Of a stretch of 64,000 nucleotides of DNA, positions 1-9,089 are shown in pieces. A model generated the notes under the pieces. It did not search any database. It was not told the DNA's origin and worked only from the letters and a program-made list of their open reading frames with translations. Position numbers and translations under genes: made by a program. The DNA is from Trueperella pyogenes (GTDB taxonomy: Bacteria > Actinomycetota > Actinomycetes > Actinomycetales > Actinomycetaceae). The stretch spans positions 1,488,001-1,552,000 of the forward strand of contig NZ_UHHW01000002.1 of the NCBI RefSeq assembly GCF_900460345.1, written 5' to 3'. Position 1 is the first letter of the stretch. Each line of letters begins with the position of its first letter.

Positions 1-870
1 CTCGTAGACCCCCTCCTGGGTGGCGACCCGCTCGCGCAGCCCTTCCGATGCGCCCTCAAGCGCGCCGATGCCGTGGGCGAGGAAGCTCAACGATTTGATC
101 GCAAAGCCAGTTGTATCCTCCTGACGCATTGTGCCCGAGGCGGCGTTGCGCGGGTTGACGAACGTCTTGAGCTGCCCCTCGCGCTGCACGCGAACGAGCG
201 GTTTTCGTCCCTCCTTCGTGCGCTCGGCGTTGATAGCCCGCAGGGACTTGTTGTAGGCGTCCACTTCCGCGTTGCGCCGTGCGATTTCCTCGTTGCGCGC
301 ATCCACGAGGGAATTGAACTCTTCGAACTTCTCGATCGGGAAGTAGACCTCGCCGCGCACCTCCACTAGCTCCGGCCAGTCTTCCCCAGCCAGCTGCGCC
401 GGGATCGCGGAGATTGCGAGCGCGTTGCGAGTCACGTCCTCGCCCGTCACGCCGTCGCCGCGGGTGGCGGCTGTCTCGAGTACGCCGCGCCGGTAGGTGA
501 GGTTGAGCGCCAGCCCGTCCACCTTCACCTCCGCAGTGAAACGGCTGCCCGCCGGCAGCTCAGCGGTGATCCCGGCAAACCATGCGGCGAGCTCCTCGCG
601 GCTGAACACGTCCTGCAGCGAGTACATCCGCTCAGCGTGCCGCAGAGAGGCCACCGCCCCGCGTGCCACCTTTGCACCCACCTTCATAGTCGGCGAGCTG
701 GGGCTCCACAACTGCGGGAAGGCGTCCTCTAGTGCGCGCATCTGCGCAATCAGTGCGTCATACGTGGCGTCCACCATGACGGGTTCGCCCGTCAGATGGT
801 AGGCCTCCTGAGCATGGCGCAGCTTGGGAGCTAGATCGTTCCAACGCTTAGTTGCTTCCTCAATATTCAC
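1..870 (-). CDS. ligA: NAD-dependent DNA ligase LigA, N-terminal part
   Basis: This is the first 290 codons of NAD+-dependent DNA ligase, which seals nicks in replication and repair; the rest lies beyond the window edge. The adenylation motif KVDG is visible, with Lys116 as the AMP-accepting lysine. It is followed by the RRG-containing segment and by a TRGDG motif, all standard for bacterial LigA. The start is a GTG at 868-870 preceded by AGGAAG at short spacing, and the first residues read MNIEEATKRW. It is divergent from the SRAP gene. The N-terminal Ia and nucleotidyltransferase regions look intact. Assignment is firm; only the 3' end is missing. Confidence 0.93.
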   Translation of the reverse strand, partial: MNIEEATKRWNDLAPKLRHAQEAYHLTGEPVMVDATYDALIAQMRALEDAFPQLWSPSSPTMKVGAKVARGAVASLRHAERMYSLQDVFSREELAAWFAGITAELPAGSRFTAEVKVDGLALNLTYRRGVLETAATRGDGVTGEDVTRNALAISAIPAQLAGEDWPELVEVRGEVYFPIEKFEEFNSLVDARNEEIARRNAEVDAYNKSLRAINAERTKEGRKPLVRVQREGQLKTFVNPRNAASGTMRQEDTTGFAIKSLSFLAHGIGALEGASEGLRERVATQEGVYE

Positions 871-913
871 GCTTCCTATTGTCCCTCATACCCCCGACAC
901 TTTCCCACCGCGC

Positions 914-919
914 TAGGCT
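914..919 (+). promoter_or_regulatory. Candidate -10 hexamer of a leaderless promoter for the SRAP gene
   Basis: TAGGCT ends 6 nt before the ATG at 926 and no Shine-Dalgarno sequence is present, so transcription would begin at or near the start codon. No good -35 is visible. Weak on its own, but the same geometry recurs before other genes here. Confidence 0.3.
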
Positions 920-925
920 GAAAGC

Positions 926-1669
926 ATGTGTGGACGATACGCAACCACGATGTCCCGCGTGGACATCCAGCTCGAATTCCGCCTCGACGTCGTCGCCGAG
1001 TCCTACGACCCCGCACCCAACTGGAACGTGGCACCCAAGCAGGACATCCCAATTGTCCTCGAACGCAGGGCTTTGCCCGGCGATCAGTGGCTTCACGACG
1101 CGCTCTCCCCCGCTGCGCCCGCAGCTGCTGTTGCGCCCGGCAAGGCCCACACCGTGCGCGCCCTGACCCCTGCGATGTGGGGGCTCATCCCACCGTGGGC
1201 CAAGGACGCTTCCAGACCCATGATCAATGCGCGCATGGAGACGCTGGCCGAGAAGCCCTCGTTCGCGCCGGCGGCGAAGACGCGGCGCTGTATCATACCG
1301 GCGTCTGGATATTTTGAGTGGCGCAAGCCGGACAAGACGCCGTTTTACATCTACCGGGTGGGGCGCCCGCTCGCCTTCGCCGGCCTGTACGGCTGGTGGA
1401 AGAACGGCGAGGAGTGGGTGCTCACCGCCACGATCATCACGCGGGCAGCCGCAGGCGAGATGGCCACGATTCACGACCGCGTGCCCCTCATCTTGGAGCC
1501 CACAGAATACGACGCGTGGCTCGACCCCACGGTCGAGGTCTCAGCGATCACCGCCTCCGCGCGTCCGGATCCCGCCCTCAGCTTCCACGAGGTCCACCGC
1601 GCAGTGGGCAACGTCCGGCACAACACGCCCGAAAACATCGTCTCGATCACATACACACCCCAGGTATGA
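926..1669 (+). CDS. SOS response-associated peptidase (SRAP/HMCES-YedK family)
   Basis: A 247-aa SRAP-domain protein. Family members form a covalent thiazolidine crosslink between Cys2 and abasic sites in single-stranded DNA, shielding them from error-prone processing. The sequence starts MCGRY, giving the required Cys2 after Met removal. It contains the WNVAP segment, the GLIPPWAKD stretch, NARMETLAEKPSF, the GYFEW motif with the conserved Glu, and the late HDRVPLIL motif with the catalytic His. Length fits the family. There is no ribosome binding site, and a -10-like TAGGCT sits 6 nt upstream, so translation may be leaderless. The sensor kinase start follows 2 nt after the stop, suggesting possible cotranscription. 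Confidence 0.9.
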   Translation: MCGRYATTMSRVDIQLEFRLDVVAESYDPAPNWNVAPKQDIPIVLERRALPGDQWLHDALSPAAPAAAVAPGKAHTVRALTPAMWGLIPPWAKDASRPMINARMETLAEKPSFAPAAKTRRCIIPASGYFEWRKPDKTPFYIYRVGRPLAFAGLYGWWKNGEEWVLTATIITRAAAGEMATIHDRVPLILEPTEYDAWLDPTVEVSAITASARPDPALSFHEVHRAVGNVRHNTPENIVSITYTPQV

Positions 1670-1670
1670 A

Positions 1671-2888
1671 ATGCCAGTGCGCGATCAGCTTTACTCTAAA
1701 AGAATGAATGACTTTGCCATCGTAAAGGGCTTCTCCCCTGGGGATCTGATTTTGGCGCTCTTCATCGCCGTCCTCACGCTCTTCACACCCGACGCCTATA
1801 TTGGCGTCGACCTGGTCCACGACATCTTGCTCTACACGGCCTCCATCGGCGCAGTGGTGGGCACATTCTTTCGGCGCACGCGGCCAGTGCCAGCCGCTGT
1901 GACGGTCTACCTCGCAGCCCTCTTACGCTACATCGCAGTGCCGGCAGAGATCTTCCCGCAAGACGTAGCCGTGTTGCTTTCCTTGTATGCCGTACTCGCC
2001 TACGGCCCACTCACGACCAAGTATCCGGCAATCTTTGGCGCTTCGTTCGGCGCGTTCCTCCTGGCTTTGCCCTCCCTCGTAGCCAACGTGACCACCTCCT
2101 TTGCTGTCTTCGTCCTCTGCGCCGGACAGGTGCTCGTGATTGCGACGACGACCGCGGCTTTCCTGCGCCGCGGACAATTCACACGCCTCAACCACGCCAT
2201 AGAAAACGCACACATCGCCCAACTTAACGCTGAACGAGACGCCGAACTCGCCGTCGTCGGCGAACGCACCCGGATCGCACGCGAAATGCACGACATCGTG
2301 GCCCACACGCTTTCGGTCGTCATCGCGCAGGCCGATGGCGGGCGCTACGCGGCCAAGAACAACCCCGAGGCCGCAGAACGCGCCCTCAACGTCATCGCGG
2401 ACATGTCCCGAGCGGCCCTAACCGACATCCGCTCCATCATCGGCGTGCTGCGCGATCACGATCCGGAAGCGCCGCTCGCCCCCGAGCCGGTCGATACGGA
2501 CCTGCTCGGGCTAATCGAACAAGTTCGTGCCTCAGGTCACCCGGTCTCATACGTGACCACCGGCCAGCAACGCCCGCTGCCAGTCGGCTTGGGAAATGCC
2601 TTGTACCGCATCTGCCAAGAGGCACTGACCAACGCGCTCAAACACGCCGGCCCAGATGCGACCATCACCGTCTCCCTGCACTGGCGTCCCGCGGAGGTCA
2701 TCCTTGATGTTACGGATAACGGACGCGGCGCGGCTACTTTCAACGACGGCAAAGGACACGGCATTATAGGAATGACGGAGCGGGCCGCAGTTTTCGGCGG
2801 AACAGTCGTCAGCGGGCCGCGTGCCAGCGGCGGATTCAAAGTCACCGCAACCATACCCACTCCCGGCGAAAGGAAAGCCCATGTCTGA
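1671..2888 (+). CDS. Two-component sensor histidine kinase (HisKA_3, NarL-partner type)
   Basis: A 405-aa membrane sensor kinase. About six hydrophobic segments occupy residues 15-170. They are followed by a dimerisation/phosphoacceptor domain of HisKA_3 type with REMHDIVAH (His207) and a C-terminal HATPase with DNGRG as G-box. Such kinases phosphorylate NarL/LuxR-type regulators, and one is encoded immediately downstream with an 8-bp overlap. The start is uncertain. ATG at 1671 has AGG about 7 nt upstream and lies just after the SRAP stop; ATG at 1704 is the alternative and keeps every domain. The context with an ABC transporter suggests sensing of a membrane-active or antimicrobial compound, which is inference. 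Confidence 0.85.
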   Translation: MPVRDQLYSKRMNDFAIVKGFSPGDLILALFIAVLTLFTPDAYIGVDLVHDILLYTASIGAVVGTFFRRTRPVPAAVTVYLAALLRYIAVPAEIFPQDVAVLLSLYAVLAYGPLTTKYPAIFGASFGAFLLALPSLVANVTTSFAVFVLCAGQVLVIATTTAAFLRRGQFTRLNHAIENAHIAQLNAERDAELAVVGERTRIAREMHDIVAHTLSVVIAQADGGRYAAKNNPEAAERALNVIADMSRAALTDIRSIIGVLRDHDPEAPLAPEPVDTDLLGLIEQVRASGHPVSYVTTGQQRPLPVGLGNALYRICQEALTNALKHAGPDATITVSLHWRPAEVILDVTDNGRGAATFNDGKGHGIIGMTERAAVFGGTVVSGPRASGGFKVTATIPTPGERKAHV

Positions 2889-3570
2889 GGATACGATTCG
2901 GGTCGGCCTCGTTGACGACCAAGACCTTGTCAGAAGCGGATTTGCCATGGTCATTGATTCGCAAGATGACATGACCACAGTCCTCGAAGCCTCTCACGGA
3001 AAGCAGGCTCTCGACCGCCTTGCACTCGTGCCGGTCGATGTGCTCCTCATGGACATCCGCATGCCGGGGACGGACGGCTTAGAGACCACCGAACGCATCA
3101 ATTCCATGGAATTCCCGCACGGCGTACGGCCCAAGATCATCATTCTCACCACTTTCGACTTGGACGAATACGTCATGCGTGCCATCCACGGCGGCGCCTC
3201 CGGCTTCTTACTCAAAGATGCCCCGCCAGACCAGATGCTCTCCTCCATTCGCACGGTTTTCCGCGGCGACGCCGTCATCGCCCCATCCTCCACGAAGCGA
3301 CTCGTGTCTTACCTCGCCGAGAAAGCGATCGAAGATCGTGCGCTGCGCCCACAGATCGTGGACGTGCTCACCGAGCGCGAGCGCGAGGTGCTCTACCATA
3401 TGGCGCGTGGACTGTCGAATACGGAAATAGGCGAGGAGCTTGACGTGGCCCAAGCGACCATCAAGACCCATGTGGGGCGTATCTTCTCCAAGCTCGGCGC
3501 TCGCGACCGCGTCCAGGCCGTGGTGCTCGCTTACGAAGCCGGTCTCGTGCGCCCAGGTGATCTCAGGTGA
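2881..3570 (+). CDS. NarL/LuxR-family response regulator
   Basis: A 229-aa response regulator, cognate to the preceding kinase. The receiver domain covers residues 5-125, with acidic pocket Asp12/Asp13, phosphoacceptor Asp58 in MDIRMPG, and the conserved Lys in LLKDAPP. The C-terminal LuxR-type helix-turn-helix covers about 160-225, with LTEREREVL and TIKTHVGRIFSKLG. The ATG at 2881 is preceded by GGAAAG and lies inside the 3' end of the kinase gene, so the two are translationally coupled. The next gene starts with GTG overlapping this gene's stop, placing regulator and transporter in one transcript. Confidence 0.92.
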   Translation: MSEDTIRVGLVDDQDLVRSGFAMVIDSQDDMTTVLEASHGKQALDRLALVPVDVLLMDIRMPGTDGLETTERINSMEFPHGVRPKIIILTTFDLDEYVMRAIHGGASGFLLKDAPPDQMLSSIRTVFRGDAVIAPSSTKRLVSYLAEKAIEDRALRPQIVDVLTEREREVLYHMARGLSNTEIGEELDVAQATIKTHVGRIFSKLGARDRVQAVVLAYEAGLVRPGDLR

Positions 3571-4292
3571 TTAAAGCCGAGTACGTGCGCCTCATCAGCG
3601 GGGTGGGTCGGCGGCGACGCGTCGTTCTCGACGACGTCAGCCTCACTATCCCCGCAGGTACGATCACCACTGTGCTCGGTGCCTCCGGCTCGGGAAAGTC
3701 TGCCCTCATGGAGATTATGGCCGGACTGGAGACTATGACGTCGGGATCCTTAGTAGTGGACGGGATCGACTTAGCCACCGCGTCGAGCGCCGAACGCGAA
3801 GGCCTGCTCGCCCACACTTACGGCGTGCTCTTCCCCCGCGAGAACCTTCTTCCGGCACTCACGCTCGCTGAGAATCTCGATCTGCCAGCCAAGCTCAACG
3901 GCGTGCGTCCCGCTCCTGAAGAGCGCACCCGCATGACGGAGCTCTTCGGCCTGGCGCAGGTTCTCGATCAATACCCCGACGCCGTCCCGCTCCTCGAACA
4001 GCAAAAATGCGCACTGGCCGCCCTTGTCCTGTCCGGGCGCACGATACTACTGTGCGACGAGCCAGCCGATGGCCTCCTGCAATGCCACCGCAAAACACTT
4101 TTCGCTCTGCTGCGCGTGTGTACGCGTGAGCTTGGGCTGACGGTGGTGACGTTCACGTCCAACCCGATTTCAGCGGTTTCTTCCGACCTGGTCTATCTCC
4201 TGTCAGATTCGCAGATCGTCGGCGAGCTGCGTTCCCCTACTCTCGATTCCATTATCGATACTTTGCGGGTTCTCTTCGACGAGGTGCTGTGA
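3567..4292 (+). CDS. ABC transporter ATP-binding protein with degenerate motifs
   Basis: A 241-aa MacB/LolD-like ATPase. Walker A (GASGSGKS) and Walker B with catalytic Glu (TILLCDEPADGL) are intact, and a Q-loop-like region is present. The LSGGQ signature is replaced by LLEQQKCAL, and the H-loop His is missing (TFTSNP where TxTHDP is usual). In a homodimer both ATP sites would therefore lack the signature. The GTG start overlaps the regulator stop (GTGA). The stop overlaps the permease start (TGATG), so ATPase and permease form one unit. It may be a slow or regulatory ATPase, or a decaying one. The open reading frame is undamaged, which argues for selection. Confidence 0.82.
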   Translation: MIKAEYVRLISGVGRRRRVVLDDVSLTIPAGTITTVLGASGSGKSALMEIMAGLETMTSGSLVVDGIDLATASSAEREGLLAHTYGVLFPRENLLPALTLAENLDLPAKLNGVRPAPEERTRMTELFGLAQVLDQYPDAVPLLEQQKCALAALVLSGRTILLCDEPADGLLQCHRKTLFALLRVCTRELGLTVVTFTSNPISAVSSDLVYLLSDSQIVGELRSPTLDSIIDTLRVLFDEVL

Positions 4293-6679
4293 TGCTACGC
4301 CAGCAGCTCGAGCATCATTGGCCATCCCACGTGTTGGCCGGCGTATCGCTGGCCTACGCCGCGGCCCTCATCTTCTTTGTCACCTCAATGCTCGGATACG
4401 CAGATCGCGCCCTCGGCCTGTCCGTAGAACGCTCCTGTCCTGATTCTGACGTGATCGTCTACGCCGAGACGGCACCTGCGGTGGAGGTGGCCGCGCAGAT
4501 CGCACAATTGCCGCAGGTCGAGACCATCTTTGTCGACTCCCTCTACCTCACTGAAGTCCTCACTGATACAGACCACCTCACTGTCACCATGCGGGCACTC
4601 GCCCCACCCTCGCTTCGCACTCAAGATCTGGTGTCAGGGGATTTTCCGTCTTCTTCACGCGACATCGCCATCACTCAAAAGCTTGCTCGCGCTCTCCAGA
4701 TGCAGGTCGGTCAGGAGCTGACGATCATTGACGACGGCGCCGCCACGCGCTACACCATTTCCGGCATCTATACCCGCTCTCCCATCCTTGACCCAGTTGG
4801 CTTCGAGGCTATCCTCCCTCAGGTCGCCCCTTACTTCGTCGCCACGCAAGGAAGCGATCAGGGCGGCATCGAGGTGCGGGCTGCCCCCACCTCCACACCC
4901 GCTGAACTTCAAGAGGCAATCTTGAAGATTCCTGGCACGGTGGTTGTCAGCTCTGCCGAACGCTACCAGGCCGAGTATGCACGGCAAGAAGCCACCCTCG
5001 ATCGGCTGACGGTGGCTGGCCCGTGGCTCTTGACCACCGCTTTCTTGGCCGCCACCACCGTCGTCAGTATGACGGTGATCGGGGTGGCTCGCCGTCGCGC
5101 AGCTGAAGAACGCACACTGCGCGCACGCGGGCTGTCTGCTACTGAACGCCACCTCCGGCTCGCTCGAGAGATCGGCGTCGTGGCAGGGCTTTCCTACCTG
5201 GTAGGCATCGGCGTGGGATACGCCGGGGCGATGGGGACAGTTTCCATATTGCGTTCAGTAGATGGCTCCACCGTCCTGCCCGACCAGATCGGTTTCCCCA
5301 TACAGGCCGCCTTGTGGTCATTGGTAGCGGTCACGCTCGCTACCTTAATCGGCACGACAATCGGCATTTTCCTCATCACGATACGCGGCACGAGCATCTG
5401 GCGGCCAACGATTTTGGCCACCATTCCCGCCGTCGTCATCTTCGCAGCCGGCTTTCTGTACGCCGCGATCGGCATGCCGGGCGAGCTCAAGGATCATCCA
5501 AGCGTCGACGCCGTCATCGGGTCTCTCCTCCTGCTCGCAGCTATGACGGCTGTGGCCTACTACGTAGCTTTTAAGATCGCTCGATGGGTGATTCTTCGCC
5601 TCCATGTGGGCTCGCACTTCGCGCTCGTCCCTCGGTCATTGACCGGTCTCATCACCGCCGTGGCCATGTTTACCATCCTGATGTCCTCCGCCGCACTCGG
5701 TGCTCTTCACACGGCCTATTCGCCCCTCGATGTGGATAAAGACCGTGTCAGCAGCGTCTACGATCTCGCCATGACCACCGCACCAGCTTCGTCGTCGCTG
5801 AGTCAAAAGGAAATCGCCACGGTTGCCGAATGGGGCTCGGCGAAATCAACGCTTCTCATGCACCAAGTCAATACTGAAGATTGGCCAATGGAGGAATTCC
5901 AGCCTGGAGCTATCTATGCGGTCGCTCCGCAACAGGTCAACGACTATTTCGGTATTCGCATCGGCTCGAACGAGCTTCTCGTGCCATACGATACCTCCAA
6001 CGTCCCCGACACCATCACTTTTGGTTATACGGATGCCAGCGACGTCAGGCGCATCACTGAGGCTAAAGTGAAAGCGGCCAGCGTTCCCTTTGCGATTATC
6101 TCTATGGAGGGCCTCGGCGAGCTGTCTCCGATAGCGATGTGGATGCGCCTGACTGATCATTCTCTGATAAACATTGCGGAAGACTACCGGCGCTTAGAAT
6201 CGCTCCTCGGCCCAAGCGGCGATCGCCCTGTTCTTTCCCTTGCAGTCAGCGCAATGGATAACGCCAATGTCAACCTGAGCAAGATCGTATCGATTCTGCA
6301 AACATCGCTCATCTTGTTCCTTGCCTTCGCGGCCTTCGGGCGGGTGCCGCGCTACCTAGCCGAGCAGGCACGCGAAACCCGCTATCTGACTGCAAAAGGT
6401 ATCTCCTTCGCCGCGATCCAGGCATGCAGGCTCGCCCAAATCCTGCTCTCTACCCTCGCGATGGCACTGACCGGCCTCGCTCTCGGCGTGGCTTGCACCT
6501 ATGCCCTCATGCACATCCACGGATGGATCACCCCGCAAGAATTGACCGTGCCAGTAGGCAGCCTGGCCCTCAATCTGGGTTCGGTCATGCTCGCCTGCCT
6601 CGGCTTAGGCGTACTCGGGTATCGCCTCGACGTGTCCAAGCACACAAAACGGCTAGATCTCGCGGAAATTGGGCGTTAA
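4292..6679 (+). CDS. FtsX/MacB-like ABC transporter permease
   Basis: A 795-aa integral membrane protein. One N-terminal membrane helix (about residues 17-37) is followed by a large extracytoplasmic domain to about 240. Next come several helices (about 245-460), a second extracytoplasmic region, and three C-terminal helices. This 10-TM-like layout with two outside domains matches FtsX-type permeases of lipoprotein or peptide exporters. The ATG at 4292 overlaps the ATPase stop; the upstream GTG at 4289 is an alternative. It ends the operon with the two-component system. Substrate is unknown, with antimicrobial peptide or lipid-linked molecules the usual guess. Confidence 0.8.
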   Translation: MLRQQLEHHWPSHVLAGVSLAYAAALIFFVTSMLGYADRALGLSVERSCPDSDVIVYAETAPAVEVAAQIAQLPQVETIFVDSLYLTEVLTDTDHLTVTMRALAPPSLRTQDLVSGDFPSSSRDIAITQKLARALQMQVGQELTIIDDGAATRYTISGIYTRSPILDPVGFEAILPQVAPYFVATQGSDQGGIEVRAAPTSTPAELQEAILKIPGTVVVSSAERYQAEYARQEATLDRLTVAGPWLLTTAFLAATTVVSMTVIGVARRRAAEERTLRARGLSATERHLRLAREIGVVAGLSYLVGIGVGYAGAMGTVSILRSVDGSTVLPDQIGFPIQAALWSLVAVTLATLIGTTIGIFLITIRGTSIWRPTILATIPAVVIFAAGFLYAAIGMPGELKDHPSVDAVIGSLLLLAAMTAVAYYVAFKIARWVILRLHVGSHFALVPRSLTGLITAVAMFTILMSSAALGALHTAYSPLDVDKDRVSSVYDLAMTTAPASSSLSQKEIATVAEWGSAKSTLLMHQVNTEDWPMEEFQPGAIYAVAPQQVNDYFGIRIGSNELLVPYDTSNVPDTITFGYTDASDVRRITEAKVKAASVPFAIISMEGLGELSPIAMWMRLTDHSLINIAEDYRRLESLLGPSGDRPVLSLAVSAMDNANVNLSKIVSILQTSLILFLAFAAFGRVPRYLAEQARETRYLTAKGISFAAIQACRLAQILLSTLAMALTGLALGVACTYALMHIHGWITPQELTVPVGSLALNLGSVMLACLGLGVLGYRLDVSKHTKRLDLAEIGR

Positions 6680-6774
6680 TCACACTTTTTTTCCTTTACC
6701 GTTCGCTGAAAACCTGCAAAGGTTAAGTGCGTATCAGCTAGCGATGAAATTCGCATCAAAAAGGAGACTAAGTC

Positions 6775-7017
6775 ATGGATTGGCGCCATCGCGCAGAATG
6801 CCTCAATGAGGATCCCGAGCTCTTCTTCCCGATTGGCTCTTCTGGTCCTGCGATGGCCCAGGTCGAACGCGCAAAGGCCGTGTGTTCGCGCTGTGATGTC
6901 CAAGAGACTTGTCTGAAGTGGGCTCTAGATAACAACCAGGACGCCGGCGTGTGGGGCGGCATGTCCGAGGACGAGCGCCGCACGCTCAAGCGCCGCACTG
7001 CTCGCGTGCGCCGATAA
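6775..7017 (+). CDS. whiB1: WhiB-family iron-sulfur transcription factor, WhiB1 type
   Basis: An 80-aa WhiB protein. Four cysteines at positions 9, 37, 40 and 46 match the C-Xn-C-X2-C-X5-C ligand set of the [4Fe-4S] cluster. GVWGG at 58-62 and a basic C-terminus (LKRRTARVRR) complete the DNA-binding part. The start MDWRHRAECLNEDPELFFP matches WhiB1, which in mycobacteria binds SigA and is essential and NO-responsive. AAAAAGGAG lies upstream of the ATG. Adjacency to pdtaS in the opposite orientation matches the Mycobacterium tuberculosis pair Rv3219/Rv3220c, strengthening the WhiB1 call over other WhiB paralogs. Confidence 0.93.
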   Translation: MDWRHRAECLNEDPELFFPIGSSGPAMAQVERAKAVCSRCDVQETCLKWALDNNQDAGVWGGMSEDERRTLKRRTARVRR

Positions 7018-7033
7018 CTAGTGCGCCTGCCTC

Positions 7034-7080
7034 GTCACCTAGCCCCGCTGGGGGTCATCGTGCGCACCGTCTGAGGTGAC
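7034..7080. terminator. Weak inverted repeat between whiB1 and pdtaS
   Basis: GTCACCT at 7034 pairs with AGGTGAC at 7074, with a smaller CCCC-GCT-GGGG hairpin inside. It lies between two convergent 3' ends. There is no T-run, so a terminator role is tentative. Confidence 0.3.
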
Positions 7081-7115
7081 ACCCCAAGTCTTCCCTCAGC
7101 ACTCCGGCCAACGCG

Positions 7116-8537
7116 TTAGGGCCGGATATTGAGGTCGAGCACCACCACAGTACCCTTGCTCTCGCGGTTCTTCCATTCAATCTTGCCCCTGAGCTCCGAT
7201 TCCACCATCGTCCGCACAATCTGCGTGCCTAGCCCCGTAGGGTTGGTGTCGCTCATGCCCACGCCGTCGTCGGCAATCTCGATATGCAACTGGTTGTCGT
7301 TGCGCTCAGCCTTAATGTCCAAGCGCCCGCCTGCGGGCAGGCCGTGTTCGATCGCGTTCGAGATGATCTCGTTCATGGCGACGCCGAGAGCCGTCGCTTC
7401 CTCCGCACGCACCCGGCCGAAATTGCCCTCGAAGGTCGTGATCACTGGGTCTTCGGTGACAGCCACGTCCCGCACCATCCTCATGACTGGCACAAAGACC
7501 TGGTCGAAATCGACTACCTCGTCGATCGTCTGCGACAGCTTTTCGTGCACCACAGCGATGGTGGACACGCGCCGTTGCGCAGTCTCCAGCGCCGCCCGCG
7601 TCAGACCCTCCCCTGCTCGTCGAGATTGCATCCGCAGGAGCGCCGAGACCGTCTGCAGGTTGTTCTTGACGCGGTGATTGATCTCCCGGATCGTCGAATC
7701 TTTGCTCATGAGTACACGCTCTTGCCGGCGCAGCTCGGTTATATCCCGACACAGCACAATGGCGCCTTGCCGCTGCCCGCCCTCAGTGAGGGGGACAGCG
7801 CGAAACGATACGACGACGTCGTTGCGCTCCACCTCCGTCATCCAGCCGGCTCTGCCCATGAGGACGAGCGGCAAGGCCTCGTCCACTTTCGTCACGCCAT
7901 CGAGCTCGGTGACCTTTTGCGCCAGTATCTCGCCCACCAGCGATTTTTCGATACCGAGGCGTCGCAGATGTGAGATAGCGTTCGGGGACGCATACAGACC
8001 CACCCCCTCTGGGTCGATATGGATCAGCCCGTCGGTGACGCGCGGCGTGCCGTGCCGGTAACCTGACGGGGAGCGGTCGATCGGGAACTCCCCCGTCATC
8101 ACCATTTTTACGAGCGCGTCAGCGATCGATTCGTAGTTGGCGAGCATCACCGTGGGCACGCGATCGACAAATTTTGCGGTGATGATGCCCAGCACGGCGA
8201 TCGCCTGTCCCTCGAAGGTGACAGGTATGAGACGAACGTTGACGCCGTCGTCCTCGGCGCGTATCTCAGCGCCCGTTTCGGCAGACTGCGTGATAAGCTC
8301 CGCTTCGTGGTCTGCCACGAGCTCGCCTACAAAATCAGTCTGGTGAACCGTGACAGCGGTTGCGGGTCTGGCCTGCGCTGCCGTCATGACGCCCGTGTCG
8401 GTATCGACGTAGAGCACGAGGTCAGAGAATGTAATGTCCGCAATGATTTGCCATTCACCGGTCAGATGGTGAAGCCACTCGCGCTGGCGCGAGTGCAGGT
8501 GCGAATTTTGGCTGAGAATTCGTGAAAGCGTAGACAC
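7116..8537 (-). CDS. pdtaS: Sensor histidine kinase PdtaS (GAF-PAS-HisKA_2)
   Basis: A 473-aa soluble kinase without membrane segments. The N-terminal GAF-like region covers about 10-145, a PAS domain with PAC-like end about 165-275, and a HisKA_2 phosphoacceptor follows with NHRVKNN (His288). The C-terminal HATPase has NEIISNAIEHG and the DDGVGM G1 box. PdtaS phosphorylates the ANTAR-domain antiterminator PdtaR, which is not encoded in this window. GTG at 8537 is chosen because an upstream in-frame extension adds low-complexity sequence; a G-rich stretch lies just before it. Its location beside whiB1 is a conserved actinobacterial arrangement. It is divergent from the DUF2505-thyA-folA operon. 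Confidence 0.9.
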   Translation of the reverse strand: MSTLSRILSQNSHLHSRQREWLHHLTGEWQIIADITFSDLVLYVDTDTGVMTAAQARPATAVTVHQTDFVGELVADHEAELITQSAETGAEIRAEDDGVNVRLIPVTFEGQAIAVLGIITAKFVDRVPTVMLANYESIADALVKMVMTGEFPIDRSPSGYRHGTPRVTDGLIHIDPEGVGLYASPNAISHLRRLGIEKSLVGEILAQKVTELDGVTKVDEALPLVLMGRAGWMTEVERNDVVVSFRAVPLTEGGQRQGAIVLCRDITELRRQERVLMSKDSTIREINHRVKNNLQTVSALLRMQSRRAGEGLTRAALETAQRRVSTIAVVHEKLSQTIDEVVDFDQVFVPVMRMVRDVAVTEDPVITTFEGNFGRVRAEEATALGVAMNEIISNAIEHGLPAGGRLDIKAERNDNQLHIEIADDGVGMSDTNPTGLGTQIVRTMVESELRGKIEWKNRESKGTVVVLDLNIRP

Positions 8538-8576
8538 AACCCCCACTCTAGTGATTATTCGTGTTGAATAGTAACC

Positions 8577-9089
8577 ATGAAGTTTGTTTCTGAAACGAGC
8601 TATGTCGGACCTCTGGGTCTCGTCATAGACGTATTGACGTCCCCTGAGCTGCTGCGCGCGCGGGAAAAGGCGGCTCACCTCGATCATGAGATTGAGTTCG
8701 CCAGCGACGGAGTGAGCCACTCTTTCCGTATTCAGGTACCGCCCGAGCGCATTCCCTCTGCTGCGCGCTCTTTCTTCCCCGACGGGGCGAAGGCCTTCGC
8801 CACCGCCACCGCCTTGGTGCATGCCGAGGCGGGGCAGGTTCACGGCGCGAAGATCCCCTACACCATCGACGTCTCCGGCGCCCCCGTCTCCGGGTCCTTG
8901 ACATTCCTGCTCGCCGACGGCGGCGTCACGACGCCGGCCAAAATTAGTGGCGAGGTCAACGTCTCGATCCCCTTCATCGGTGGGCGCATCGAGAAAATGC
9001 TCGTGGAGCGCGTAAGTAGGATAGTTGCGCAGGACACCGACGTCGTCAACGCCGAAATCGCGCGTAGGCGCAGGGAGGACCAGCTATGA
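8577..9089 (+). CDS. DUF2505 domain-containing protein
   Basis: A 170-aa protein matching the actinobacterial DUF2505 family, which has a START/SRPBCC-like ligand-binding fold and no defined biochemical role. Visible family traits are the opening MKFVSETSY, a central segment of alternating beta strands, and [18 protein letters not shown] near the end, as in polyketide-cyclase-like proteins. No signal peptide or membrane segment is seen. The stop overlaps the thyA start (ATGA), so it is the first gene of a thyA-folA operon. Little or no Shine-Dalgarno is present. Assignment to the family is fairly sure; function is unknown. Confidence 0.8.
   Translation: MKFVSETSYVGPLGLVIDVLTSPELLRAREKAAHLDHEIEFASDGVSHSFRIQVPPERIPSAARSFFPDGAKAFATATALVHAEAGQVHGAKIPYTIDVSGAPVSGSLTFLLADGGVTTPAKISGEVNVSIPFIGGRIEKMLVERVSRIVAQDTDVVNAEIARRRREDQL

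Noticed and set aside
860..1474. 204-codon minus-strand open frame
   Set aside because: Opposite the SRAP gene, whose motifs are clear. It also overlaps the ligA start.
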